Below, piece by piece: positions 16,936 to 28,100 of a DNA stretch of 64,000 nucleotides; position 1 is the first letter of the stretch, and each line of letters opens with the position of its first letter. This DNA comes from Gracilibacillus salitolerans (lineage in GTDB: Bacteria > Bacillota > Bacilli > Bacillales > Amphibacillaceae). Under the pieces are notes generated by a model. The model searched no databases and had not been told where the DNA came from. It saw nothing but the letters and a program-made list of their open reading frames with translations. The position numbers and the translations under genes were made by a program. The stretch is taken from contig NZ_CP045915.1 in the NCBI RefSeq assembly GCF_009650095.1, positions 3,410,001 to 3,474,000 of the forward strand, written 5' to 3'.

Positions 16936-18705
16936 TTATCTAAATAGGTCTAATAATCGATCCCAGAAGCTTTTCTCCTCTTCTGTCTCTTCTTCCTCAT
17001 CATCTTCTTCATCTTGCGTAATACTTTCCGTTTTAATTACAAATTGAACGGATTGCACATTTTCATTTTTGTCGGAAACAAATGATACTGCATCAAAATC
17101 TGACTTATCGTAATCATTGATCATCTCATCTATTTCATCCTGCATTTGGTCCGGTAAATCACTAGTTGAATCAGCCAATTCTGTTGTTCCATCATGTAAT
17201 TCTCCTACACCATTTTCCAATGAAGAAGTACCATCTTCCAATTCGACAATGCCATTATGAAGGTCTTGATAGGCATTGGACAGTTCATCAACACCATTTG
17301 TATATTCCTCAAGTCCAGCATGAAATTCTTTATAATTATCAGAAAGAGTAGCTAATCCTTCTTGTAATTCTTTTAAGCCTTCCTGAATATCCATTCCTTC
17401 ACTTGCTGCTGCGATTTGTTCAGCCATTGTTTCCAGTGAAGTTGCCATGTCCGTTTGTGAACTGCTTACTTCATCTAAAGTTGGTGCAACTGCTGCAAAA
17501 GCTTCGCTGACTTGATCATAAGTACCTTTTGCAGTAAGAGCTGCCTCATACGTTTCAACTAATTTGTCTACCACTTCAGACTCAGCTCCACTTTGATATA
17601 ATGCCTGAATCTCTTCTTCTGAAATATCGTATGACGGAATAGCATTTATCGATTCATCCAGCGCATCATAGGCTTGCGTATAATTTTCCTGCAATGTCGT
17701 TAATCCGTTGCTCGCTTCTCTTAAGCCGCGAGCAATTTGTTCGAGGCCTTCCTGCAATGCACTAAAGTCTCCCGTTTCAACGTCTTGATCGATTGAATCT
17801 TTCATCGTTACCAATGCCTGATCAATGGATTCACTACCACTGATCAAATCAGCTGATCCATTACTTATTTGTGTGATGCCATCTTGATAATCACTGGAAC
17901 CATTTTTCAGACTTGATACACCGCTATTCAATTCTGAAATTCCGTCCGCTAATTCGCCTACTCCGTCATCAATTTCTGTCGTAGCATCTGATAATGTTTC
18001 GAAATCCTCTGTTACATCATCAACTTCCGGTGAATCAATGGACATGGAGGAAGGAACAGCCGATATCTCGATACCTTTGAGTTCAAAATCTGTTACATCT
18101 GCTTCCAACAGAAAACTTTCCTCTTTCTCCGGCATCACCGTAAATGTGACTTGCTTATCTTTCCCGGCATTTGCGATGGTTCCGTCTTCTGCCTCAATTT
18201 CCTGATATCGTTCCGTATCTAAAGTAAGAGAGATTTGTAATAAATAATTTTCAAAAAAGATAGGATTAACTTCTTCATTTGCAGAAGTTTCCATCCCAAT
18301 CTGAAGATGACCATCTTGTCCGAGCATTTCCTCCGGAGTCATTTCTTCACCATCAAGCTGGTAACTGATATCAAACTCCCACGGTAATGGGTTGTTCTCC
18401 AGATTACCTTGATAGTAAAAGGAATCTTCCGAAGCAGTGAATGAAATGGTATCATCCTCTTTTGTTATCTCAGATAAATCAGTCAAGTTTTTAATACTTG
18501 TATAATCACCGTAGTCGACTAATTCTCCTGGTCCTTCCACTTCAAAGCTGTTTACCACATACATATCCAATTCTTCTCCATTTGACTGTAATGTTGAATA
18601 GATCACCTCATCCTTTGGAGCAGCAGAACTGGCTGCTACTACGTTAAAAGGAGAGAATGCAAGTAAACCCACTATCAACAATAATGAAAATCGTTTTATT
18701 TTCAT
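16936..18705 (-). CDS. Secreted protein with LxxG heptad repeats (YhgE/Pip-like partner of an MMPL transporter)
   Basis: The protein starts at the ATG at 18705 after AAGGAGAG; the open frame to 18741 lies inside the transporter gene. A signal peptide (MKIKRFSLLLIVGLLAFSPFNVVAAS) is followed by a beta-rich region of about 200 residues and a long helical part. That part contains heptads of the type D-G-x-x-E-L-x-x-G-I (for example IDDGVGELADGISELNSGVSSL, and ELEDGTSSLENGVGELHDGTTELAD), the xxxLxxG repeat known from YhgE-like proteins. The C-terminus is acidic, then SFWDRLLDLFR. It is translated two bases after the MMPL gene, so both should work together at the cell surface. Confidence 0.8.
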   Translation of the reverse strand: MKIKRFSLLLIVGLLAFSPFNVVAASSAAPKDEVIYSTLQSNGEELDMYVVNSFEVEGPGELVDYGDYTSIKNLTDLSEITKEDDTISFTASEDSFYYQGNLENNPLPWEFDISYQLDGEEMTPEEMLGQDGHLQIGMETSANEEVNPIFFENYLLQISLTLDTERYQEIEAEDGTIANAGKDKQVTFTVMPEKEESFLLEADVTDFELKGIEISAVPSSMSIDSPEVDDVTEDFETLSDATTEIDDGVGELADGISELNSGVSSLKNGSSDYQDGITQISNGSADLISGSESIDQALVTMKDSIDQDVETGDFSALQEGLEQIARGLREASNGLTTLQENYTQAYDALDESINAIPSYDISEEEIQALYQSGAESEVVDKLVETYEAALTAKGTYDQVSEAFAAVAPTLDEVSSSQTDMATSLETMAEQIAAASEGMDIQEGLKELQEGLATLSDNYKEFHAGLEEYTNGVDELSNAYQDLHNGIVELEDGTSSLENGVGELHDGTTELADSTSDLPDQMQDEIDEMINDYDKSDFDAVSFVSDKNENVQSVQFVIKTESITQDEEDDEEEETEEEKSFWDRLLDLFR

Positions 18706-18707
18706 AA

Positions 18708-20765
18708 TCAATCTCTCTCCTTGTGAAAATTTGGTTTCCATGTTGTCTTCTCAATTACTTTATCAAACACTAACAGCATGGCCGGCAAGAAAAATACGAC
18801 CAATATAAATGCCAGTAATGCTCCTCTACCAAGTAACAAACCGATCGATCCTACAATTGGGTTCGTAGAAGTCATCCATAATATAAACCCTACACTTGAT
18901 AAAATCGAAGCAGATATTAAAATTGAAAAGATTTTCTCATCCAATGTTTTCTTAATCGCTTTTAGTGCAGACATCTCTTTGCGGTTTAGGTTATATGCTT
19001 CTGATAAAAGAATCGCATAATCTACCGTCGCTGCTAACTGAACCGTGCTTATAATCAGATAACCTACATACACAAGGGACGAATCCATAAAGTATGGTAC
19101 AGATAAGTTAAACCACACTGCTGCCTGTATCGTTAGCAGCAAAACAATCGGCATCGAAATCGAGCGGAAGGTGATCAATAACACAACCGCAATCGCTAGA
19201 ATAGTAAGGACATTAACTACTACATTATCCTTTTCCACTGTGTTCTTAATATCATAAAGCGTTACACTTTCACCTAACGCAAGAATGTCCTCTCCGTAAT
19301 AGCTTTCTGCCGTTTCTTCTATTTCATCAATTAAGTCAAAGGCAGCATCACCCTCTGCATTCGCATTTGTATGCAAAATAATCCGTGAATAGTTTTCTGA
19401 GTAAAATTGTTCTGTTACTGATTCGTCTAAATACTCAGGAGGAATCGCTGCACTGACTGTATTCACATAAGCTAGCACACTGGACACATGATCGAGTTGT
19501 TCTAGATCATGTACCAGTTCTTCTTCTTTTGCAATGTCTCCTTTTGGCACAAGTATAACCATTGGAGTATATTTGCCAAACGCATCCTCAATCGTTTGTT
19601 CATCCACACCGATACGTGTAGAATCTGGGTGTTCCCCAACACCATAAATAAAGTTCGTATTACTTTGGGCCAAGAAAGCCGGAACAATCATTAACAGTAC
19701 GAGAATTAAGCTTGGTATTCTCAGTTTTACAACACGTCTGCCGATATTTTTAAAGTTCGGAATAAGCTGTTTATGTTGCGTCCTATCAATCCATTTGTAA
19801 AAGGTAATCGTTAATGCTGGTAAAAAGATCATTACACTAATAAAGCTCAGCAGAATCCCTTTTACTAAATTAAGCCCTAAATCAGCACCAATTTCAAAAT
19901 TCATAAATGTGAGTGCCGTAAATCCGAAAAAGGTTGTCGATGCACTTGCTGCGATAGCTGGGAATGACCGCTTCATAGCCAGACGCATTGCATTTGTCGG
20001 TTCTTCCCCTTTGTTACGAAAGTCGGAAAAGCTATGTAACAAAAAGATCGCATAGTCGAGCGACACCGCTAACTGAAGTATTGGTGCAACCGACTGGGTG
20101 ACAAATGATACTTCTCCCAAGAATATATTGGTTCCAAGGTTGATCAGCACGGATACCCCTATTGCCGTAAGGAAGAAAACTGGCTCCATCCAGGAATTCG
20201 TCGACACTATCAATATAATAATGATAATCGGCACTAACAGTAATGCAGCATAAGCAGATTCTGTCCCTGCCATTTTTTGTGACGATGCGGTATCTACTGC
20301 TTCTCCAGATAGTGCATTATTTGCACCAATTAATTCATAAATTTGATCGGTAACTTCTACTTCATCACCTTCCCGAATATGGAAAGAAAACAAAGCATTT
20401 TGATCTTTGTAGTAAGATTCAACTGTATCCTTATCAGCTATTTCAATCGGTGTTTTGATATCAATGGCATCATCTAGCCAGGTAACATCACTAACACCAT
20501 CAATGGCTGCGATTTGATCTTTATATTCTAATGCTTCCTGCACAGTTACATCATGAATCAAGACCCGTGAATTGGCGACAGATGCTTCAAATTCATCTTC
20601 CATTGTATCCATAGCATTTGTTGAGGGTGCGTCATCTGGTAAATAATCTACCATATTATAATTCACAGATACCGCAAATTGCGTGATAACACTAATTAAG
20701 GCAATCACGATAAAAGTGATTACAATTGATTTTTTATGTTTAATTATTTTTGTTGAAAGATCAAT
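18708..20765 (-). CDS. MMPL/RND-family transporter
   Basis: A large membrane exporter with the RND layout: helix 1, an extracytoplasmic domain (about residues 45-180), a block of five to six helices, a second external domain and a second helix block. The family signature AVSLDYAIFLLHSF and its counterpart AATVDYAILLSEAY are both present, as is SASTTFFGFTALTF. The likely substrate is a lipid or hydrophobic compound. The start is odd. The GTG at 20708 cuts into helix 1, while the frame stays open upstream through KIIKHKKSIVITF to an ATT at 20765, 10 bases after GAGAGG. An ATG at 20775 is one base out of frame. I therefore extend to 20765 with caution. Confidence 0.85.
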   Translation of the reverse strand: MDLSTKIIKHKKSIVITFIVIALISVITQFAVSVNYNMVDYLPDDAPSTNAMDTMEDEFEASVANSRVLIHDVTVQEALEYKDQIAAIDGVSDVTWLDDAIDIKTPIEIADKDTVESYYKDQNALFSFHIREGDEVEVTDQIYELIGANNALSGEAVDTASSQKMAGTESAYAALLLVPIIIIILIVSTNSWMEPVFFLTAIGVSVLINLGTNIFLGEVSFVTQSVAPILQLAVSLDYAIFLLHSFSDFRNKGEEPTNAMRLAMKRSFPAIAASASTTFFGFTALTFMNFEIGADLGLNLVKGILLSFISVMIFLPALTITFYKWIDRTQHKQLIPNFKNIGRRVVKLRIPSLILVLLMIVPAFLAQSNTNFIYGVGEHPDSTRIGVDEQTIEDAFGKYTPMVILVPKGDIAKEEELVHDLEQLDHVSSVLAYVNTVSAAIPPEYLDESVTEQFYSENYSRIILHTNANAEGDAAFDLIDEIEETAESYYGEDILALGESVTLYDIKNTVEKDNVVVNVLTILAIAVVLLITFRSISMPIVLLLTIQAAVWFNLSVPYFMDSSLVYVGYLIISTVQLAATVDYAILLSEAYNLNRKEMSALKAIKKTLDEKIFSILISASILSSVGFILWMTSTNPIVGSIGLLLGRGALLAFILVVFFLPAMLLVFDKVIEKTTWKPNFHKERD

Positions 20766-20823
20766 CGTTGTTCATCCTCTCTTGCAAAATTCCTCAATCC
20801 ACTTTAATATTATATAGACACAG

Positions 20824-20894
20824 TGTTGGATATTCAACAAACAGTTTTGGATATTGCGTTTAATTTCCAACATATTATACCTTTTTGTTGGAAA
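20824..20894. promoter_or_regulatory. Candidate TetR operators in the divergent promoter region
   Basis: TGTTGGATATTCAACA (20824-20839) is a near-perfect palindrome. TTTCCAACA and TGTTGGAAA form a second inverted pair across 20864-20894, and a further TTGGATA lies between. All share the half-site TGTTGGA. Their place between the TetR gene and the MMPL gene fits control of both. Confidence 0.6.
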
Positions 20895-20929
20895 TTAACA
20901 AAAAGTTCACAAAGTAAGGAGTGTTTTCA

Positions 20930-21490
20930 TTGAGTGACAAATTAGACCGCCGCAAAAAATACACGCGAATGGTCTTGAAAGACAGCTTGATCGAATTAAT
21001 GAACGAGAAAACTTTTTCATCGATAACCGTAAAAGAAGTCTGCTTTCGTGCTGATATTAACCGTTCTACCTTTTACACACATTTTACCGATGTACTTGCT
21101 TTACTTTACTCTATAGAAGAAGAAATTATTGAAGAAATGAATAAATCGTTAAATGCATTCAGTTTCGCCAAAGAAGAAGAGTCGATCCAGATGACGGAGA
21201 AATTGTTGGAGTATATCAAGGAACGAAAAGAGATTTTTGAGGCATTACTAGAAAATAATACTGGGACAAGCTTTGAAAAAAGAGTGATGGATATAGCAAG
21301 GCATTGTTTAATGAATAAGACGCATACAGCTAACATAGATGCCGCTTCCTACTTAAGCACATTTATGGTTTCGGGATCCATCCATGTTATCAAAGACTGG
21401 CTACTCAACAACCATACACAATCTCCTAAACAAATGGCTGAACTGATAAGCCAATTTACCAATAAAGGTATAGGATCCTTGAATTTATAA
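20930..21490 (+). CDS. TetR/AcrR-family transcriptional regulator
   Basis: The 186-residue protein carries an N-terminal TetR helix-turn-helix, KEVCFRADINRSTFYTHFTDVLALLYSIEEE, near residues 35-65, and a helical ligand-binding C-terminal part of the YbiH/DhaS-like type. I chose the TTG at 20930, eight bases after AAGGAG; the GTG at 20921 is only one base from that site. It is divergent from the MMPL / heptad-repeat operon with palindromes between, so it is the likely repressor of that operon. Confidence 0.88.
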   Translation: MSDKLDRRKKYTRMVLKDSLIELMNEKTFSSITVKEVCFRADINRSTFYTHFTDVLALLYSIEEEIIEEMNKSLNAFSFAKEEESIQMTEKLLEYIKERKEIFEALLENNTGTSFEKRVMDIARHCLMNKTHTANIDAASYLSTFMVSGSIHVIKDWLLNNHTQSPKQMAELISQFTNKGIGSLNL

Positions 21491-21525
21491 AGTAAGACTT
21501 CCATCGGTGGAGGTTGAGAAAAGCG

Positions 21526-21558
21526 AAAACCCGGAGAATGAAAAATTCTCCGGGTTTT
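21526..21558. terminator. Bidirectional terminator between the TetR gene and PL11 gene 1
   Basis: A perfect 14-bp stem (aaaacccggagaat, 21526-21539, with attctccgggtttt, 21545-21558) and a five-base loop. Confidence 0.9.
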
Positions 21559-21564
21559 GATTAT

Positions 21565-24500
21565 TTATGACCAGCTATTCAGCACTGATTCAGCATCGTT
21601 CACTAGTCCTTCCTTGACATCATCTGCCAGGTCACTTCGATTTACATGTTTCATAAAATCTTCAAGATGCTTTACTGCTTGTTTAGCTCGACCTTTTTCC
21701 AGATGGTGTTCTATTTGATCTAATTGGTTTAATAATACTTGCTCATTTTCTGAAGTTACTTCCAGATTTACTTGATGTTTCAAGCTGGCTAAAGATGGTG
21801 TGTAATCAACAGAAGGGAAATCTAATTCTCCTGCTAACACTTGCTCACGAACATCTTCACCTAAATAATAACTAATATGTGGTGGCTGGTTATAGGTAGT
21901 ATTTTGCCAAGCTATTCCCATTCGATAAACAGAATCATGCATTAAAGTTGGCAATCGATATTCAGTAGGGATCGTCGTACTAAATACTCTTAATTCAGAA
22001 CTATCTTCTGTTGGGAATATGATTTCTTCTCGCCAATCACCTAAAATATCTGCCTGTAAGCTTGGATTTGCTTTCGTTCCATTATTACTTACTACATTTT
22101 CAAATTCTTCGATAACGTTCGCTTCACCTGTTGCTTCATCATATTTAGTGATCGATGTATGATCAAGTAATTCATGTGATAAGTCACCATCCCAATAAGT
22201 GACAAAATTAACAGGAAGTCCAATATCGCGGAAACTTTCCTCGATTACATCTCCTTGCACATTATAAACACCACCGCCATCATCAACATTTGCTCCACCA
22301 GTGCCCCAGTATTCATAGCCAGGTTTAGAGGTAATATTTCCCGCAACACCACGTCCTGCATCTTTGTATGCATAAAACGCTTCTAAGGTTTCGCCTGTTG
22401 CTCCATCATGATATTCTAATGAAGCTACTTCTGAATCTTCACGTACACCAAATACATGAAGGCCTTCACGGTCAGGATCAAAAGCACCTACATGGAGGGC
22501 ATCTCCATGGGAACCTTTCACACGTCCCATTTCCCCATCCATTGCATATAAAATGGTACCATCATGATCTAATGTTAATGAACCTGCGATAATTTCATCA
22601 TATCCATCATTATCTACATCACCTGTAGCTAAATTATGGTTACCCAAGCCTTCTCCGCGTCCTGCTTCATCTGTATCAAATGTCCAATCCTCTACAAGAG
22701 TGCCATTTTGAAGGCTGTAGGATACAAAGGTAGTTCTTTCATAATAACCACGACCATAAATGGCACTTGGTGTTTTTCCATTAACATAGGCTAAACCAGA
22801 CAAGAAGCGGTCAGAACGATTATAGAAATCATCCCCCCATGATGCTCCCTGATCTCCTTCTTCTTTTTCAACCGGGAAAGCAAAGTCAATCGTATCAATG
22901 TCTTCCCCTGTCTCGCCATCGAAAACCGATACATATTCAGGACCTGTTACTACATGTCCACCTTCATTAATCCATTTACCATCATCTTCTGGATTGCCAA
23001 TCACACTAATGACTTTATCTTCATCAAAAACACCGTCTGTTACACCATAAACAGTTGTAGCATCAGCTGTTTTGATTAAAAATTCTGACTTCCCATTGCC
23101 ATTCATGTCACCTACTACAAATTGGTGATATGCTGGACCTGATGTTAAATTCATTCCCATATTCATACGCCATAATGGTGTACCATCGAGCTTATAGGCA
23201 TCAAAAATAGTAGGACCAGTTATAACATCCTGAAGTGCTGTCATTGCATTAGATGGACGCCATTTTAAAATAATTTCATATTCTCCATCGCCATCAAGAT
23301 CGCCAACACTAGCATCGTTGGCAGAATAGCTATAATCTCCTGTTGCAGTTGTTCCACCTTCAGGTTTTTGAAGCGGAATTGATAAATAGTCCTTATCCAA
23401 ACTGTCGACTTCATTTGTTTCCGTCACATGACCATTTACTATCGTTTCAATCTGATACGTATCTCCATCATTTCCATCTTCATCTAATAAGTTTGTTACT
23501 TCTAGTGGTTGTTCATTTATTTTTTCACCATTACGGAATACATTAAACGTGACATCTTGATCATATTCATCAGCCAATAAGCGCCATGATACGAAAATAC
23601 CGTCTTCAGATGGTAATGCAATCACACCTCGACCGAGCCACTCCGTATCACGATTTGTTTCTGGTGGAGTTAAGCGATTATAGACATAAATTGTTGCCGT
23701 TCGTTCAAATGTATTTTCTACTTCCTCAGATTCTGCTAAAATCCCTTCAAACTTATATACAGCAGATTCATCTGGATTCCATGATTGTCCATCTTCCTGC
23801 CAGCTCTCAACAGCAACTTCAACAGTAGTATTATCTGCTAAGGTTACGGGAACTGTTTCCGGTAAGCCGATAGAATCAATATTGGAAGTGGTCTCTCCAA
23901 CATAAACTCTTTCATATGGTAATTGTTCAACCGTCGTGATCACATTATCTTCAATCGGAATATGACTCATTTCAATATTATCTGCGTACATTGTCCAAGT
24001 ATGGTTATTTCCAGATGTTCGTACGCCGACAAATTTCAACTTGTCAACTGAACCATCAAACGCAACATCATTTAAAGACACGGCATGATTTTCATCACCT
24101 ATAGAGAATAGTATTTCATTGTCGATGATGTTAAATATGATTTCTACTTGATACCATGCTTCAGGAGTTGTAATGTTTGTCTCGATTGGCTCTTGGTTAC
24201 CAGCAAAGAAAGTTATAGGTGCATTATTAGTATTATTAATGGTAAATACTGTATTACCTGTTGCATCTTCGATACGGAGTTCTCCACCATTTTCATTAGG
24301 ATGGACTCCTTTATCATTGATTGTGCCGGGATACCAATCTAATTTCACTTGAATTTGAGCACCCTTGACTGAACTATCAAAATCCTTTGTAGCAACTCGT
24401 CCACCAGACTGGTCGACAACGCTAAAATCTAACTTTTTTGTATCATTGCCTGCTATGTCTTCTTCATTAATAGATAATGTTGCCGCAAAGGTAGAGAAGC

Positions 24501-24666
24501 CCCAGTTTTCGATTTCTAACGGCTCAGCATCACCGAAATCAGTTGCATATACTGTTTGATATTCATCATTTGCAAAGGCAGTCGGTACAATAGAAAAAGA
24601 AGATAAAATCAAGATTACAACGGTCATAAATATAAATTGTTTTTTTAATCGACTTTTAGCGTGCAC
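21565..24666 (-). CDS. Secreted rhamnogalacturonan lyase, PL11 family, with FIMAH domain (copy 1)
   Basis: The 1033-residue enzyme should cleave the rhamnogalacturonan-I backbone of pectin by beta-elimination. Order seen: signal peptide (cut after about residue 33), a jelly-roll-like carbohydrate-binding region (35-235) with SVVDQSGGRVATKDFDSS, an Ig-like domain (240-335), the PL11 start RLTPPETNRDTEWLGRGVIAL with a fibronectin-like part, the eight-bladed propeller full of D-x-D-G-D-G calcium loops (NDASVGDLDGDGEYEIILKW), and a C-terminal FIMAH domain (last 70 residues). The GTG start at 24666 is 12 bases from AAAGGAG and is supported by the equal length of copy 2. A cre-like site lies upstream. 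It is a tandem paralogue of the next gene. Confidence 0.93.
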   Translation of the reverse strand: MHAKSRLKKQFIFMTVVILILSSFSIVPTAFANDEYQTVYATDFGDAEPLEIENWGFSTFAATLSINEEDIAGNDTKKLDFSVVDQSGGRVATKDFDSSVKGAQIQVKLDWYPGTINDKGVHPNENGGELRIEDATGNTVFTINNTNNAPITFFAGNQEPIETNITTPEAWYQVEIIFNIIDNEILFSIGDENHAVSLNDVAFDGSVDKLKFVGVRTSGNNHTWTMYADNIEMSHIPIEDNVITTVEQLPYERVYVGETTSNIDSIGLPETVPVTLADNTTVEVAVESWQEDGQSWNPDESAVYKFEGILAESEEVENTFERTATIYVYNRLTPPETNRDTEWLGRGVIALPSEDGIFVSWRLLADEYDQDVTFNVFRNGEKINEQPLEVTNLLDEDGNDGDTYQIETIVNGHVTETNEVDSLDKDYLSIPLQKPEGGTTATGDYSYSANDASVGDLDGDGEYEIILKWRPSNAMTALQDVITGPTIFDAYKLDGTPLWRMNMGMNLTSGPAYHQFVVGDMNGNGKSEFLIKTADATTVYGVTDGVFDEDKVISVIGNPEDDGKWINEGGHVVTGPEYVSVFDGETGEDIDTIDFAFPVEKEEGDQGASWGDDFYNRSDRFLSGLAYVNGKTPSAIYGRGYYERTTFVSYSLQNGTLVEDWTFDTDEAGRGEGLGNHNLATGDVDNDGYDEIIAGSLTLDHDGTILYAMDGEMGRVKGSHGDALHVGAFDPDREGLHVFGVREDSEVASLEYHDGATGETLEAFYAYKDAGRGVAGNITSKPGYEYWGTGGANVDDGGGVYNVQGDVIEESFRDIGLPVNFVTYWDGDLSHELLDHTSITKYDEATGEANVIEEFENVVSNNGTKANPSLQADILGDWREEIIFPTEDSSELRVFSTTIPTEYRLPTLMHDSVYRMGIAWQNTTYNQPPHISYYLGEDVREQVLAGELDFPSVDYTPSLASLKHQVNLEVTSENEQVLLNQLDQIEHHLEKGRAKQAVKHLEDFMKHVNRSDLADDVKEGLVNDAESVLNSWS

Positions 24667-24985
24667 TATTCACTTCAGCTCCTTTAAAAAGTAATCACAA
24701 TAGGAGATTACTTGCACACCTCAATGCTCTCTACTCCCCTCCTTCCTACTCACAAAAGTAAGCGCATACATTATTTAGGGTGTGAAACATAACCTCTACA
24801 TCAAGCCTAGCAACCTTTATTATTCCTGGCTATATCATTTTTTTGCAAAAGATTGATCCATTGATTTTACAAGTATTTGAAGCTATATAATACTTTTTTG
24901 TGAATGTTTGTAAAGGGATGGCAAAAATTTTCTAGTACTTCCTTTCTATTCTATCTCATATGGTCTATGAACAAAGAGTACTAGA
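24667..24985 (-). promoter_or_regulatory. Regulatory region of PL11 copy 1 (cre-like site, conserved block, promoter, AGTACTAG inverted repeat)
   Basis: Reading toward the gene: CTAGTACT...AGTACTAG inverted repeat (24931-24985), a promoter with TTTACA and TATTAT 16 bases apart (about 24888-24915), a 44-base block AGCCTAGCAACCTTT...CTATATCATTTTTTTGCA (about 24807-24850), and ATGTATGCGCTTACT (24771-24757), one mismatch from the CcpA cre consensus. Each part recurs, in the same order, before PL11 copy 2. The rest of the 515-base gap (24986-25142) shows no gene. Confidence 0.6.
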
Positions 24986-25142
24986 TTTTTAAAAAAATCG
25001 AGATGTAGTAAAAATCCCTGATGCTGGCTCTCAGAAGTATCGCATTTTTCCACAGCTTCGTATCTTTTTCTAATCAAATGAGAGAAAAACCAAGAAGTTA
25101 CGTCGGGGTTTTAGATGTTATGTACAATGATATGTATTCTAA

Positions 25143-25176
25143 AAAATCCCGGGAACTAATCGTTCTCCGGGATTTT
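25143..25176 (-). terminator. Terminator after PL11 copy 2
   Basis: On the minus strand AAAATCCCGGAGAAC pairs with GTTCCCGGGATTTT, one bulge, then TT. It resembles the terminator of copy 1. Confidence 0.8.
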
Positions 25177-25181
25177 GGTGT

Positions 25182-28100
25182 TTAAGACCAGCTATTTATG
25201 ATTGTTTCAGCATCTTGTAATAATTTATCTTTAACATCGTCTGCTAGATCGCTTCGTTTTAGATGTTTCATAAAGTCTTCTAATTGTTTAACTGCTTGTT
25301 CGGTACGATCTTTTTCAAGGTGATGTTCTGCTTGTTCTAATTTATTTCTTAGTACTTGATCACTCGCTGCTGTTACTTCCATATCCACTTGATGCTTCAG
25401 CCCAGCAAAAGATGTTGTGTAATTAACAGAAGGAAATTCTAATTCTCCAGCTAGCACTTGATCACGAATATCCTCACCTAAATAGTAACCAATATGCGGT
25501 GGTTGGTTATATGCAGAGTTTTGCCATGCAATCCCCATACGGTAAACCGAATCATGCATTAAAGTCGGCAATCGATATTCAGTTGGAACAGTTGTACTGA
25601 AGATTCGTAATTCATTACTGTCCGTTGTCGGTAATATTACTTCCTCACGCCAATCTCCAAGAACGTCCGCTTGTAATGACGGAGTCGCTTTTGTTCCATT
25701 ATTACTGACAACACCTTCAAAATCTTTCATAACATTTGCTTGTCCACTATCTTCCTGATACTTCGTAATGGCTGTATCATCTAATAGTTCATGAAGTAAA
25801 TCTCCATCCCAGTATAAGGCAAAGTTAACGGATAATCCAGCATCTCTGAAGCTATCGGCATGTACATTTCCTTGGACATTATATATACCACCACCAGTTT
25901 CCGCATCATTTCCGCCTGTTCCCCAGAATTCATATCCGGGATTGGAAGTGATATTGGCTGCAAGGCCGCGACCTACATCCCGATTTGCAAAGTAAGCCAT
26001 CAAGGTTTCGCCAGTGGCACCATCATGATACTCGACAGAAGCTACTGCGGGAACTTCATGAACGCCAAAAACATGTAAACCTTCACGTGCTGGATCAAAA
26101 GCACCTACATGTAAAGCATCACCATGTGAGCCTTCGTCACGCCCCATTTCTCCATCCATTGCATACAGAATCGTACCATCATGATCTAAGGTTAAGGATC
26201 CAGCAATAATTTCATCGAAACCATCGTTGTCAACATCACCAGTCGCTAAACTGTGAAATCCTAAACTACTACCTCGGCCTGCTTCATCTGAATCAAATGT
26301 CCATTCCTCTGTAAGTTCATCGTCCACTAAATTATAGGCAACAAAACTAGTTCGTTCATAATAACCGCGGCCATATATTGCACTTGGTGTTTGCCCATCT
26401 AAATAAGCCAGGCCAGATAAGAAACGGTCAGAACGGTTGTACCAGGTGTCACCCCAGGAAGCCCCGCCATCTCCTTCTTCTTTTTCAACAGGAAATGCAT
26501 AGTCAATCGTATCTATCACTTCACCTGTTTCACCATCAAAAACAGACATATACTCAGGACCTCCATAGACATGGCCACTATCATTTACCCATTTGCCATC
26601 ATCTTCAGGATTTCCGATCACACTCAACACTTTATTAGGATCATATTCTCCATCTGTCGTCCCGTAAGAAGTTGTTGCATCTGCCGATTTAATTAAAAAC
26701 TCACTTTTTCCATTACCATTGAAATCGGCAACTACAAATTGATGGTAGTGCGCTCCTGAAGTTAGGTTGTGACCCATATTAATTCGCCATAATAACGTAC
26801 CATCCATTTTATATGCATCAAAAATGGTTGGACCTGTCATGCCGGTTTGCGAGCTATCAATGGAGTTGGTTGGATACCATTTCAAAATAACTTCATATTC
26901 TCCATCACCATCAAGGTCGCCAACACTGGCATCATTAGCCGTATAAGTGTAATCTCCTGTTGCTGTAGTACCACCTTCTGGTTTTTGTAACGGAATCGAT
27001 AAATAGTCTTCACTCAAGCTATCTACTTCGTTCGTTTCTGTTACTTCCCCATTTACGATTGTTTCTACACGGTATTCATCTCCACTGTTCCCATCTTCAT
27101 CCAAATAATTGGTTACATTCAAAGGCTGATCATTTAATTGTTCCCCATTACGGAATATATCGAAGCTAACATCTTGATCGTATTCGTCCGATAATAATCG
27201 CCAGGATACAAAAATTCCACCCTCTGCTTGAAGGGCGATCACACCGCGATCCAACCATTCCGTTTCACGATTAGTTTCCGGAGGTGTTAAGCGATTATAG
27301 ACATAAACAGTTGCTGTTCGGTCAAAAGGATTTTCGATTTCCTCTGATTCTGCTAATACTCCTTCAAACAAGTATACGCCTTCCTGATCAGGATTCCACT
27401 CCTCACCAACGACTTGCCAGTTTGCAATCGGTGCATCTACTGTACTATTATTTGCTAAAGTTACCGGTACAGTTTCTGGTAATTCTATCGAATCAATGTC
27501 TGTAGTAGTTTCACCAAGGAATACTCGCTGATATGGTAATTCATGAACAGCGGTAATTGCGTTTTCAACAACAGGTATTTGATTGATTTCAACATTATCC
27601 AAGTAAGTTGTCCATGTATGATTATTTCCTGATGTTCGAATCCCGACTAACTTCAATTTATCAACCGACCCGTCAAAAGCAACATCTTCTAAGGATACCG
27701 GATAACTTTCATCACCGATCGAGAAATGTATCATATTTTCAAGAAGATCAAAGTTAATGTCGACTTCGTACCATGCTTCCGGATTCGTAATTCCAGTTTC
27801 AACTGGTTCTTGGTTACCAGCAAAGAAAGTTAAAGGTGCATTATTGGTATTGTTGATCGTAAACACCTTATTTCCGGCTTCATCTTCGATTCGAAGTTCC
27901 CCAGCATTTTCGTTTGCATTACTACCTTTATCATTGTTTTTACCAGGATACCAGTCCAATTTCACTTGAATTTGGGTTCCTTTTACCGCACTGTCAAAAT
28001 CTTTTGTGGCAACACGTCCACCAGATTGATCGACTATACTAAAATCCAGCTTCGCAGTATCGTTTCCTGCTATGTCTTCTTCATTAACAGAGACAGTTGC

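Noticed and set aside
23343..23546. Open frames on the plus strand inside both PL11 genes
   Set aside because: They are His- and Leu-rich shadow translations of calcium-loop-rich coding sequence, with no ribosome site and no conserved pattern.
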